DNA of 37,150 nt, from NCBI GenBank assembly GCA_020435995.1, contig JAGQYO010000006.1, forward strand, positions 66,105 through 103,254, in the 5' to 3' direction. Origin of the DNA: Flavobacteriales bacterium. GTDB taxonomy: Bacteria > Bacteroidota > Bacteroidia > Flavobacteriales_G > Salibacteraceae. The translations under genes were made by a program, and so were the position numbers. Below are positions 15,995 through 24,132 of the stretch, one piece after another. Positions within the stretch are counted from its first letter, which is position 1, and every line of letters starts with the position of its first letter. The notes beneath the pieces were generated by a model that was not told the origin of the DNA, searched no databases, and saw nothing but the letters and a program-made list of their open reading frames with translations.

Positions 15995-17107
15995 ATGAAA
16001 AAGGTTGATCTTTCACACTTATCTCTCGTTAATTTTAAGAATTACGATGACCTTGATTTGCGCTTTGGACCTAGTTTAAATTGCTTTGTTGGAAACAACG
16101 GTGAAGGAAAAACCAACGTTCTTGATGCGATATACTATCTTGCTTTTTGCAAAAGCTATTTCAACCCAGTTGATTCTCAAAACATTAGAAATGAGGAAGA
16201 TTTTTTTGTTGTTCAAGGTGGGTTTCAAATGGAGAACCAAGCGCTCGATATTTTTTGTGGAATAAAAAAGGGGCAAAAGAAGAGCTTTAAAAGGGACAAA
16301 AAAGTTTACGAAAAGCTGTCTGAGCACATTGGATTGATTCCGCTTGTGATGATTTCGCCGTCTGATATTAGCTTGATCTTGGAAGGTTCTGATGTGAGAA
16401 GAAAATTTGTGGATAGCGTTATTTCACAGTTTGACAAAACATACTTAGATGACCTGCTCAATTATCAGAAGGCATTGGTTCAGCGGAATGCCTTGTTAAG
16501 GTCGTTTGCGGAGAACCGTTTTTTTGAAAAAGACTCTTTAGAAATATGGGACCAGCAATTGATTCAATATGGAAGGCCAATTTTTGAAGGACGCAAAAAG
16601 TTCTTAGAGGAATTTATTCCATTGTTTCAGTCTTTTTTTAGTGAAGTGAGTTTGGGAAGAGATGAGGTGCATTTGGAATACCAATCGGGTTTGTTAGAAA
16701 ATGATTTTAGCGAGTTATTAAGCGAAACTTTGGATAAAGATCGCGCTCTGAAATATACAAGCTCGGGAATTCACAAAGATGATATGATATTCCAACTTTC
16801 GGGAAAGCCCTTGAAAAAATTTGGTTCACAGGGTCAGCAAAAGAGTTTTTTAGTTGCCCTGAAGTTGGCTCAATTTGCCTTCATTAGAGAGAAAAAACAA
16901 ACGATGCCCCTCCTTTTGTTGGATGATATATTTGATAAGCTGGATGAAGATAGGGTAGCTCAGATTATTCATATTGTGGGTAGTCCCGACTTTGGACAAA
17001 TATTTATTACAGACACGAGTCAAGCAAGAATGGAAGAGATTTTAAGACGAATAGGCAAGGAGTTTAATCTGTATAACGTTGCCGAGGGTAAAGTTCAAAA
17101 AACATGA
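15995..17107 (+). CDS. recF: RecF recombination mediator / gap repair ATPase
   Basis: A 370-residue SMC-like ATPase that helps load RecA at single-strand gaps (E. coli RecF has 357). From the ATG at 15995 it begins MKKVDLSHLSLVNFKNYDDL, the standard RecF N terminus, although the frame is open 48 codons further upstream. Seen: Walker A GNNGEGKTN (33-41), the ABC-type signature FGSQGQQKSFLVALKLAQ, and Walker B LLLLDDIFDKLDEDR. It is cytoplasmic. The DUF721 gene overlaps its end by 4 nt (ATGA), a pairing common in many bacteria, which points to a shared role at the replication fork. Confidence 0.95.
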   Translation: MKKVDLSHLSLVNFKNYDDLDLRFGPSLNCFVGNNGEGKTNVLDAIYYLAFCKSYFNPVDSQNIRNEEDFFVVQGGFQMENQALDIFCGIKKGQKKSFKRDKKVYEKLSEHIGLIPLVMISPSDISLILEGSDVRRKFVDSVISQFDKTYLDDLLNYQKALVQRNALLRSFAENRFFEKDSLEIWDQQLIQYGRPIFEGRKKFLEEFIPLFQSFFSEVSLGRDEVHLEYQSGLLENDFSELLSETLDKDRALKYTSSGIHKDDMIFQLSGKPLKKFGSQGQQKSFLVALKLAQFAFIREKKQTMPLLLLDDIFDKLDEDRVAQIIHIVGSPDFGQIFITDTSQARMEEILRRIGKEFNLYNVAEGKVQKT

Positions 17108-17394
17108 GTGATAAAAACCAATATCAGCTAAAAGATTTGTTGAAGGCAATGCTCAAACAATACAAGCTTGAGGATAAATACGAAGAAGTAGATTTAAATA
17201 AGAACTGGCCACACCTTATGGGGACACTTATTGCCAATCACACAACCAAGCTGCAGATTCGTGATAAAAAACTATACGTAGAGCTGGATTCTCCCGTAAT
17301 TCGTCAAGAAATGAGCTATGGTAAATCGCTTATTATTGAGAAGGTTAATCAATTTGCAGGGCAAGAATTGATTAATGATGTAGTGCTTCGTTAA
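17104..17394 (+). CDS. DUF721 protein, DciA-like
   Basis: A 96-residue cytoplasmic protein with the DUF721 core: LKDLLKAMLKQYKLEDKYEE at the N terminus, then NKNWPHLMGTLIANHT (32-47) and KLYVELDSPVIRQEMSYGK, which fold as a KH-like domain in DciA. DciA loads the replicative helicase DnaB in bacteria lacking DnaC/DnaI loaders. This is a short form without the extended C-terminal tail of some DciA proteins, so the loader function is inferred from family and from the recF neighbour. Its start overlaps recF by 4 nt and its stop overlaps the convergent acyltransferase stop by 4 nt. Confidence 0.85.
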   Translation: MSDKNQYQLKDLLKAMLKQYKLEDKYEEVDLNKNWPHLMGTLIANHTTKLQIRDKKLYVELDSPVIRQEMSYGKSLIIEKVNQFAGQELINDVVLR

Positions 17395-18695
17395 GCGGCT
17401 TGGCTTAAGAAGTCAATCAAGATTTCCCTTGTCTTTAAAAGTTTTTCGTAGCCACTTTTGTTTTCCTTCTTAAGCTTGTTGAACCGAATTTGTTCGAACA
17501 CAAACAGCATGTAATCGTGGTACAAAACCGTAGCGTAGATGATCAGCCACAGCACAAACGGGGCGCTAATTCCCAACCAAAAATTAAAAGGAGCAATTCC
17601 CACAAAAGTTGCGAAACCCACGAATCCACTCAAGATCATTAATATTCCCATTCTCACGGGATTTTTAAAAAAATCGAGCTTTATTTTAGTTTTTACCATC
17701 TTATTCACTCTGCTAAAAGGCACATAGCTGATAAGAAACCCCAGTGTGTATACTGGAAATACAAAGATGCTTGCAAAAAAAGCAACCCACATGTTGGGTG
17801 CAGAAGAAGAGAAGTTTCTGTCGGCTACTTTAAGTTCCCTAAGCTGCTTGGTGTAGCCTTTTGCCAAAGTTCTAATTTCCTCAAGTTTTTCTGGGTTTTC
17901 AATTCTTGTTTGGTTGAGCAAATTGGCCACATTTTGTTCCGCAAGAAATCTTTTGTTTGATTCCACCCGCCACTTTAATGTGTTGATATTAAAAAGACTG
18001 CGCTGTATCACAATTAAATCTTCAAAAAGCCCAAGGTCGTCTCTCGATTCAACATGGATATAGATTTCTTTCATTTTTTGCTCTAGGTCACGAGAAAGTT
18101 GAGTGAGCGCTTTGCCGGGGTGTTCTTCGTATAATGCGCGGTAGTCGCTTATTGGAATGGGTTTTCCGATGGCAACAATGAGTTCAGTTCTGTAGTCGGC
18201 GGGATAGGTGTAATTTACTGTGCTAGGTAGAATCTGAAGATCGAGATCCCATCCATGTTTTTCCACTGCACCAAACGCCATCCTAGCGGTTCCTTTTTTA
18301 ATGCTTCTAAGATGTTTTTCTTGAACACAATCTCCTTCGGAAAAAATCATAACAATTTCGTTCTGACTTAAAAAGTCATAGCATTTTTCGAAGGTCTCAA
18401 CATTTCGCTGTACACTTTCGAGCCCATCTCTTTCTCTAAACATTGGAAGTTGCCTCATTTGCCAGAGCAGCCAATGAATAAAAGGCGTTTTAAAAATATC
18501 GCCTCTCACAATATAAATGACCTTTTTTAAAAACTGTGTGGGCAGTATTACGGGGTCCAGAAAACCATTGACATGGTTGCTCGTCAGAATGACTGGTTTG
18601 TTGGTTATCCAATTTTCGTTACCATGAATATAGAGTCTTTTAAAATAGATTCTGTAAAAAAACTGCATGAGTATCCAGAGAGGACGATAGAGCAT
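17391..18695 (-). CDS. Gpt2/Sct1-type lysophospholipid or glycerol-phosphate acyltransferase
   Basis: A 434-residue PlsC-superfamily acyltransferase. The catalytic block is SNHVNGFLDP with H41 and D47, i.e. HX5D rather than the usual HX4D; the longer spacing is known from yeast Gpt2/Sct1-like enzymes. The phosphate-binding FSEG is at 118-121 and LPSTVNYTYP follows as the fourth block. After the acyltransferase domain comes a helical region (about 215-290) and then three to four transmembrane segments between about 300 and 400, absent from simple PlsC proteins. It is probably an inner membrane enzyme acylating a glycerophosphate-type acceptor with fatty acid; the substrate is not certain. It stands alone, with its own candidate promoter. 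Confidence 0.85.
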   Translation of the reverse strand: MLYRPLWILMQFFYRIYFKRLYIHGNENWITNKPVILTSNHVNGFLDPVILPTQFLKKVIYIVRGDIFKTPFIHWLLWQMRQLPMFRERDGLESVQRNVETFEKCYDFLSQNEIVMIFSEGDCVQEKHLRSIKKGTARMAFGAVEKHGWDLDLQILPSTVNYTYPADYRTELIVAIGKPIPISDYRALYEEHPGKALTQLSRDLEQKMKEIYIHVESRDDLGLFEDLIVIQRSLFNINTLKWRVESNKRFLAEQNVANLLNQTRIENPEKLEEIRTLAKGYTKQLRELKVADRNFSSSAPNMWVAFFASIFVFPVYTLGFLISYVPFSRVNKMVKTKIKLDFFKNPVRMGILMILSGFVGFATFVGIAPFNFWLGISAPFVLWLIIYATVLYHDYMLFVFEQIRFNKLKKENKSGYEKLLKTREILIDFLSQAA

Positions 18696-18712
18696 AGTTG
18701 AAAATTAATCGG

Positions 18713-18720
18713 CAAATGTA
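18713..18720 (-). promoter_or_regulatory. Candidate -7 box TACATTTG for the acyltransferase gene
   Basis: Exact TANNTTTG match on the minus strand ending 17 nt before the start codon at 18695, followed by CCGATT. No clear -33 element. Confidence 0.5.
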
Positions 18721-18762
18721 GAAAGTTTAGAAAAGTCGAAAAATGTCGTGTATTCAAATAAT

Positions 18763-18770
18763 TATTTTTG
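18763..18770 (+). promoter_or_regulatory. Candidate -7 box TATTTTTG for the membrane protein/M14/DUF2452 operon
   Basis: Exact TANNTTTG match, followed by CGCCAG, ending 7 nt before the ATG at 18778. If functional, transcription would begin at or within a few bases of that ATG, giving a leaderless mRNA and excluding the in-frame GTG at 18748 as the start. Confidence 0.45.
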
Positions 18771-18777
18771 CGCCAGT

Positions 18778-19494
18778 ATGGATAAAGTGATGATTGAGGT
18801 TGGGGGGATGAGGCTATACGAGCCCGAAACCTTTATTTCAGATATATACCTCACAATAGTTTGCTATTTTTTTTGGAGGGAAATCAAGAGGTCGAGTAAT
18901 ACAGATTATGGAAATTATTACGCCAATTTTTTCATCTTTTTGGCTATGGGGTCTGTTGTAGGTGGGGTGGCGCATCTTTTTGCTCACTACATCCCCAATA
19001 ATTACCTTCATGTACTCGCATGGTCATTATCTGCACTTGGGCTTTATTATGTTGAAGTAGCCAGCGCATTCGATTATCCTAAAAAGGTCAAAAAGGTTTT
19101 AAATTCTATTTTTTTAATTCAGTATATCGTGTCGGTCGGTGTTTTTGTCGGCTATCAACTTTTTGGCGACTTTGTTCACGATACTACTTTGGTTGGGGTT
19201 CCCGGCTTCACAGCAGTAAGCATTAGCATTGGAATATCGCTAGTAGGCTTTGTTGTACCGTTGCACTTAATCAAGTATTTCAAAGAAAGAGATAATGGTT
19301 CAGGCATCATTATTTTAGGTGTTTTTTTGAGCGCAGGAGCAGCCGTTGTACACGCTAAGAAATGGTCATTAAACTTATATATCAACTATAACGTTGTTGC
19401 CCACATTATCCTTTCACTTTGCTACTACATTTATATGCTAGGAATGAAAATTAAAGTTTCGGGAGGGGATGTTGAGTCTGAAGAAACTACTTGA
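18778..19494 (+). CDS. Multi-pass membrane protein, DUF6962/CREST-like candidate
   Basis: A 238-residue integral membrane protein with about seven hydrophobic segments (roughly 18-34, 48-66, 74-92, 110-128, 140-160, 172-190, 204-222). I prefer the ATG at 18778 over the GTG at 18748 because of the promoter octamer between them. Histidines cluster at membrane borders: H66 and H70 in VAHLFAHYIP, H78, H192 in VHAKKW and H209 in NYNVVAHI. Helix number and paired histidines recall the CREST hydrolase superfamily (ceramidases, PAQR receptors) and the DUF6962-type proteins of Bacteroidota, but I cannot confirm membership. The downstream M14 peptidase gene starts inside its last 26 nt, so the two are translationally coupled. 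Confidence 0.75.
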   Translation: MDKVMIEVGGMRLYEPETFISDIYLTIVCYFFWREIKRSSNTDYGNYYANFFIFLAMGSVVGGVAHLFAHYIPNNYLHVLAWSLSALGLYYVEVASAFDYPKKVKKVLNSIFLIQYIVSVGVFVGYQLFGDFVHDTTLVGVPGFTAVSISIGISLVGFVVPLHLIKYFKERDNGSGIIILGVFLSAGAAVVHAKKWSLNLYINYNVVAHIILSLCYYIYMLGMKIKVSGGDVESEETT

Positions 19495-20644
19495 TTTACA
19501 CGATAAAAGCCGTGAGATTCGACTGCCTTATCGCCGTTTTTCTTTTGAGCTTTTCTTGGAGCTTCTGGAGCAAAAATGTGCTTCACATCCAACGAGATTA
19601 AAAGAACAAATCGGAACTTCAATTGAAGGGAGACCAATTTATGCCATCTCCTTTGGAACGGGAAGTACCCGTGTTTTGCTTTGGACCCAAATGCACGGAA
19701 ATGAATCTACTGCCACACGTGCATTCTTTGATTTTTTTAATGCATCAGTAGCACACCCAGAGTATTTTGAAAAGGTTTTCGAGAGTTTAACCATAGTTTT
19801 TATTCCGGTGTTGAACCCCGATGGTATGGCGCGATTTCAACGTGCAAATGCCATTGGAATTGATCCTAATAGGGATGCGCGAGCACAACAAACTCCCGAA
19901 ATTAAAAGCCTTTTGACCTTTGCTAAGAATTTTGAACCCGATTGGTGCTTTAACCTGCACGATCAACGCAATTTGTTTAGTGTAAAGGGAAGCACGAATC
20001 CTGCTACCGTTTCGTTTTTGAGCCCAAGCCATTTTGGCAATGATAGGAAGAACCGGCTCGACGCCAAGCAAATGGTCGTGGCCCTTTCGAATGAAATTCA
20101 AACGTTGATTCCTAATTGTATGGGTAGATTCGATGAAGAATATTACCCCAGAGCCATCGGAGAAAAATTTCAGGAAATGGGATACCGAACCATCTTAATT
20201 GAAGCTGGCGGGGCTCCTAATGACCCAGAGCGTGAAGTGGCGCGTAAGATGAATTTTCTTTTGTTTTGTTCTGCTTTTCACTTAATTGGTAGTGAAAATT
20301 GGAAAAAGAGACCAGATAGAGATTATTACGCCATACCAGAAAACGATCAAAAAATGGTTGATCTTCTCATTAAGGGAGTTACACTGCATCAAAATGGACA
20401 TTCAATTGTATTGGACATAGCCATTGAACGTGTGGAAGAAAATGCGCCAAACGTGCAAGGATTTATTTATAAATCAATTGTAAAAGACTTAGGCGACTTA
20501 AAAGAATACGGTGGATATGAAGTAATTGATGCGCAGGGATATTATCTACATAGCGCACTTGAACTCAATGCGGCCGCATCTTTTGTATTAAAAAGCGATT
20601 CTAAGGGTGATTTGAAGATCGAAAATGGTTTTATCCTCGAATGA
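19469..20644 (+). CDS. M14-family zinc carboxypeptidase-like protein (cytoplasmic)
   Basis: A 391-residue metallohydrolase of the M14 family. Zinc ligands are H76 and E79 in QMHGNES and H164 in CFNLHDQRN; the proposed catalytic glutamate is E245 in TILIEAGG; NPDGMARFQR (116-125) supplies the carboxylate-binding region. There is no signal peptide, so it acts in the cytoplasm, unlike digestive carboxypeptidases. The region after about residue 270 does not resemble the M14 core and may be a separate beta-rich domain. The start at 19469 overlaps the preceding gene by 26 nt but gives a start (MLSLKKLLDLHDKSREIRL) that fits homologues as remembered. Its stop overlaps the DUF2452 gene by 4 nt. The substrate is unknown. 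Confidence 0.88.
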   Translation: MLSLKKLLDLHDKSREIRLPYRRFSFELFLELLEQKCASHPTRLKEQIGTSIEGRPIYAISFGTGSTRVLLWTQMHGNESTATRAFFDFFNASVAHPEYFEKVFESLTIVFIPVLNPDGMARFQRANAIGIDPNRDARAQQTPEIKSLLTFAKNFEPDWCFNLHDQRNLFSVKGSTNPATVSFLSPSHFGNDRKNRLDAKQMVVALSNEIQTLIPNCMGRFDEEYYPRAIGEKFQEMGYRTILIEAGGAPNDPEREVARKMNFLLFCSAFHLIGSENWKKRPDRDYYAIPENDQKMVDLLIKGVTLHQNGHSIVLDIAIERVEENAPNVQGFIYKSIVKDLGDLKEYGGYEVIDAQGYYLHSALELNAAASFVLKSDSKGDLKIENGFILE

Positions 20645-21087
20645 TGGAAGAAGAAAAATTTCAAAATCCGATCGATGACGATCACATAACGGAGAACCCC
20701 GGGAGTTTGGAATACCCACATCACAGAGGTAGCCAGCTTGTAAAGCCTGAAGACCAAGGTAGGGTGATGGGAAGGGCTATGGCCGCTATGGAGCAGCAAA
20801 CTGACCGACAAATGGCCCAAATTCAGGAGCAACTTGAAATATTGGCTCGACAGGCTCGAAACTTAAAAAGTAGAAAGGAAGTAAGCGAAAAAATTTACCA
20901 AGCGACCATCTCATTCGAACCCCTCATTGGACACACTTATTACTTGTATCAAAAAGAAGATTTAACTCATTTTTTATCCCTTCTTTCACCACAAGAATGG
21001 GGAAGAAGTTTAAAACATCAATTCAAAGCCAAAGTGTCACTCTTGGCAGACCACACTTGGGATGTGATGGAGTTGGCGAACTCTTGA
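20641..21087 (+). CDS. DUF2452 family protein
   Basis: A 148-residue soluble protein matching DUF2452 as I know it: an N-terminal ITENPGSLEYPHHRG, then GRVMGRAMAAMEQQTDRQM leading into a helix IQEQLEILARQARNLKSRKEV, and the block FEPLIGHTYYLYQKED, followed by LLSPQEWGRS and ending LLADHTWDVMEL. No catalytic motif is known for the family and no function has been assigned that I am aware of. Its ATG overlaps the stop of the M14 gene (ATGA), so it belongs to the same operon as the membrane protein and the peptidase. It has no membrane segment or signal peptide. Confidence 0.85.
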   Translation: MMEEEKFQNPIDDDHITENPGSLEYPHHRGSQLVKPEDQGRVMGRAMAAMEQQTDRQMAQIQEQLEILARQARNLKSRKEVSEKIYQATISFEPLIGHTYYLYQKEDLTHFLSLLSPQEWGRSLKHQFKAKVSLLADHTWDVMELANS

Positions 21088-21140
21088 AAACTTCCATTTA
21101 ATTGGTCGTGGCTTTTAGTGCTTGGTGCAAATTGAAAAAA

Positions 21141-21148
21141 TAGATTTG
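21141..21148 (+). promoter_or_regulatory. Candidate -7 box TAGATTTG for the TonB-dependent receptor
   Basis: Exact TANNTTTG match, followed by CCGCGC, ending 20 nt before the ATG at 21169. A TTG at 21122-21124 lies 16 nt upstream and could be part of a -33 element. Confidence 0.55.
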
Positions 21149-21168
21149 CCGCGCTAAATATAAATTTC

Positions 21169-23154
21169 ATGAAGAGGCTTTTATTACTAGTATTAATCGC
21201 AATCAATAACATAGCAACGGCCCAAACAATTGATACCATAATCACCATAAAAACCTTTACTGTTCAGGGAATTAGGCAAGCTGATTCGCTTGAAAACAAC
21301 CCGAGTAATCCCTACTTGATTGACCATTTAGAAATAAAAAACACGCCTATTCAGTCCACCTCAGATTTACTCGACAATGCCGTTGGAATAGATATTAAAA
21401 GTAGGAGTGGACTTGGTGTTCAAAGTGATTTGAGCATTCGAGGAGGAACCTTTGACCAATCATTACTTATGATTGACGGTGTAAAATTATCAGATCCGCA
21501 AACGGGTCATCATTTGATGGATGTTCCCGTGTTTATTGATCAAATAGAAAGAATTGAACAAATAAACAATGGTGGTTCACGCTGGTTTGGGCCATACGCA
21601 TTTAGCGGAGCGGTAAATTTAATCACCAAAAGAGCGAGCGAAAGTGGACTTCAACTAAGGCTTAGCGGTGGTGATTTTGGCTACCTCGATGCTGGGTTTT
21701 CAGTTTCTGGAGTTGGCAAAAATTCGAGTACCACACTCAGCTTTAATAGGAGGCAAAGCACAGGTTATATTACCAATACGGATTTTGATTTGAATAATAT
21801 TTTCCTTTCCTCAAATTTTGATCTAAATAAAACCACTTTTAAATTAAATGCCGGAATTACCGAGAAGAATTTTGGAGCACAAAATTTTTATACTTCTAGG
21901 TTTCCCAACCAATATGAGGCAACCCAAACCTATTTTGGTTCTCTTCAAGCCACACTTGATTTGGATCAACTCCAAATTACGCCACGGGTTTATTACCGAA
22001 GACATTATGACCGCTTTGAGCTTTACCGAAAGGGTGAAGGATGGTACGAAGAAGAGGGCCGTTATTTGGTGAGAAAAGAGACCCGCGATACAGTACCAGG
22101 GTGGTACACTGGCCCTAATTATCACCGCACAGATGTACAAGGAGCTGAGTTGAATTTTTCTTACACATCGGCCCTCGGCCAAACGTCTATTGGGGGTGAA
22201 TACCGTCATGAATTTGTGTGGAGTAACAACTTGGGAGAACCTTCCGATACCTTGAGTGATTTGGGAAATGCGGCTTACACCAAAACTGCAGATCGGGAAA
22301 ATTCAAGTTTATTTTTTGAACATAATGTTACCTTAAATCGGTTCAGAATATCAGCTGGGCTTCTTGCCAATTTTCATTCCGTGTACGGCAATGATGTTTT
22401 TCCTGGAGCTGACGTGAGCTATGATTTAAGCGATCAAGTGCGGGTATTTGCCGGTGCCAATCGAAACATGAGATTTCCCACATTTACTGATTTATACTAC
22501 AATTTGGGTGGGGCAGTTGGAAGTCGAAACTTAGAACCCGAACAATCACAGAACTATCAATTGGGTTTTAAATACCGATTCAATTGGTTTAGCGGGAGTA
22601 TTACCGGTTTTTATAGGCAGGGGCAAAACCTTATTGATTGGGTGAGGTTAAATGGTTCTCCAATAACACAAGCAGCCAACATTACCGAAGTAAATTTCAT
22701 TGGAATTGAAATGAATGAAGTGCTCGATTTGAGAAAACTGTATGATGATAAAAAAGTATTTTTTAACCAAATTACTTTTCGATATACGGGCATGGAGGCC
22801 GATAAATCCAGCGAGGGGTTCGAATCAAATTATGTGTTGGATTACCTCCGACATAAATTGAATGTAGGTGTCGACCATTCGTTAATCGCAAATTTGAATC
22901 TGGCTTGGAATTTTAAATACCAATACCGCGAAGGTGGGTATTATGACGCTAGCACAAAGAGTGAAATTCTTTTTGGTTCGTATGGCTTGTTGGATGTGCG
23001 TTTGTATCAAGAAACTCCCATCATATATTGGTATGTGGAAGTGGCCAATTTGTTTAACCGACAATATGAAGACATCGGCTTTGTGCAACAGCCCGGTAGG
23101 TGGTTGCGGGTAGGGATTAAATACAATATTTCATTCAAGAAAAAAGCCGAGTAA
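21169..23154 (+). CDS. TonB-dependent outer membrane receptor
   Basis: A 661-residue outer membrane transporter energised by TonB. A signal peptide (MKRLLLLVLIAINNIATAQ) precedes the plug domain at about 45-155, with SDLLDNAVGIDIKSRSGLG, LSIRGGTFDQSLLMIDGVK and FSGAVNLITKRAS. The remainder is a beta-barrel with alternating aromatic and polar strands, e.g. VFAGANRNMRFPTFTDLYYN, ending near YNISFKKKAE. It lacks the N-terminal carboxypeptidase-like domain and SusD partner of glycan utilisation systems, and most resembles the shorter BtuB/siderophore-type receptors. The ligand cannot be deduced; no cobalamin or siderophore genes and no recognisable riboswitch lie nearby. It converges on the FkbM gene with a 7-nt gap. 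Confidence 0.92.
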   Translation: MKRLLLLVLIAINNIATAQTIDTIITIKTFTVQGIRQADSLENNPSNPYLIDHLEIKNTPIQSTSDLLDNAVGIDIKSRSGLGVQSDLSIRGGTFDQSLLMIDGVKLSDPQTGHHLMDVPVFIDQIERIEQINNGGSRWFGPYAFSGAVNLITKRASESGLQLRLSGGDFGYLDAGFSVSGVGKNSSTTLSFNRRQSTGYITNTDFDLNNIFLSSNFDLNKTTFKLNAGITEKNFGAQNFYTSRFPNQYEATQTYFGSLQATLDLDQLQITPRVYYRRHYDRFELYRKGEGWYEEEGRYLVRKETRDTVPGWYTGPNYHRTDVQGAELNFSYTSALGQTSIGGEYRHEFVWSNNLGEPSDTLSDLGNAAYTKTADRENSSLFFEHNVTLNRFRISAGLLANFHSVYGNDVFPGADVSYDLSDQVRVFAGANRNMRFPTFTDLYYNLGGAVGSRNLEPEQSQNYQLGFKYRFNWFSGSITGFYRQGQNLIDWVRLNGSPITQAANITEVNFIGIEMNEVLDLRKLYDDKKVFFNQITFRYTGMEADKSSEGFESNYVLDYLRHKLNVGVDHSLIANLNLAWNFKYQYREGGYYDASTKSEILFGSYGLLDVRLYQETPIIYWYVEVANLFNRQYEDIGFVQQPGRWLRVGIKYNISFKKKAE

Positions 23155-23161
23155 ATCAAAC

Positions 23162-23995
23162 TCAAATATTCCAAAAAATAATGTTTTTGCTGTGGCTCTC
23201 TAAGGAATTGTCGCAAAGTTCTCCCTTCGAATTAAAGTAGGTTGGTTTGTATCCCAATTCATGGAGAAAGGCGTACATTTTACCCTCAATGTCTGCTTGA
23301 TCTTTTAAAATTTCAGAATCAAATTCTACCATCAAGATGGGTTTGAAGCTTCGGAGCACGTCTTCCATTCCCAGAAGCGCGTTGTATTCACCACCTTCAA
23401 TATCTATTTTGATTAAATCAATTTTATCAATCTCCGCCTGTTTAATGTACATATCTAGAGCAACTACTTGCACTTCCTCATATTGGCCGCCACTACCAAA
23501 TTGACTAGCCATTCCAGCGTTATTCGATTCAAAATTGTAGTTCAGTGTGATGGTGCCAGACTCAGCTCCCACGCCTAGTTTTTCTGCGTGAATATTCGTC
23601 ATTTCAGGATTGAGTGAAATGTTTTTGTTCAATCGGTTCCAATTTAATGTAAAAGGCTCGAAGCATATTACAAGTCCATCTTTACCCACGGCTTTAGAGG
23701 CATTTAATGAATGCCAACCCACATTGGTACCTACATCTATGAAAACGCCGCCAGGCTTGAGTGATTTGTATATAAAAGCTATTTCAAATGCTTCATATAC
23801 ATTCAGAAAATATAGGTTTTGTTGAATCCAATCGGATAAATGGAGCTCCATTTTGATTCCGTTGGGAAGTGAATGAACAATGGTTGATGTTTTAAACCAA
23901 CCAAAAGGTTTGATTATTTTTTTGTGAATACCGTAGAAATGAGGCCTAATCTGCTGATGAGCAAATAACATTTTAAAAAATCGAGCGAGCATCAT
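23162..23995 (-). CDS. FkbM family SAM-dependent methyltransferase
   Basis: A 277-residue protein with the FkbM-type methyltransferase domain from about residue 80 to 250. The SAM-binding motif I FIDVGTNVG is at 85-93, motif II is VICFEPFTLNW, and the FkbM hallmark is IDLIKIDIEGGEYNAL followed by PILMVEFDSE. The family O-methylates small molecules or sugars; the acceptor is unknown here. The N-terminal 35 residues are basic and hydrophobic (MMLARFFKMLFAHQQ) without a clean signal peptide, and two further in-frame ATGs within the first nine codons make the exact start uncertain. It is a single gene between the TonB receptor and the efflux operon and need not be related to either. Confidence 0.88.
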   Translation of the reverse strand: MMLARFFKMLFAHQQIRPHFYGIHKKIIKPFGWFKTSTIVHSLPNGIKMELHLSDWIQQNLYFLNVYEAFEIAFIYKSLKPGGVFIDVGTNVGWHSLNASKAVGKDGLVICFEPFTLNWNRLNKNISLNPEMTNIHAEKLGVGAESGTITLNYNFESNNAGMASQFGSGGQYEEVQVVALDMYIKQAEIDKIDLIKIDIEGGEYNALLGMEDVLRSFKPILMVEFDSEILKDQADIEGKMYAFLHELGYKPTYFNSKGELCDNSLESHSKNIIFWNI

Positions 23996-24132
23996 GGGGT
24001 CGAAAGTTAATTTAAAGATGTAAGAAGAGCGCTTAAACCTTGCGAAATTAAATCTGTCTTTAACTGGATTTTATATCAGTGGCCCAATTTCCAACTGAAA
24101 CAAAGCTTTTTTTCGAGATCAAAAGGAATTAT

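Noticed and set aside
21088-21168. Possible cobalamin riboswitch before the TonB-dependent receptor
   Set aside because: The gap is only 81 nt and shows no B12-box-like element; a riboswitch of that class needs considerably more leader, and the promoter box leaves a short leader.
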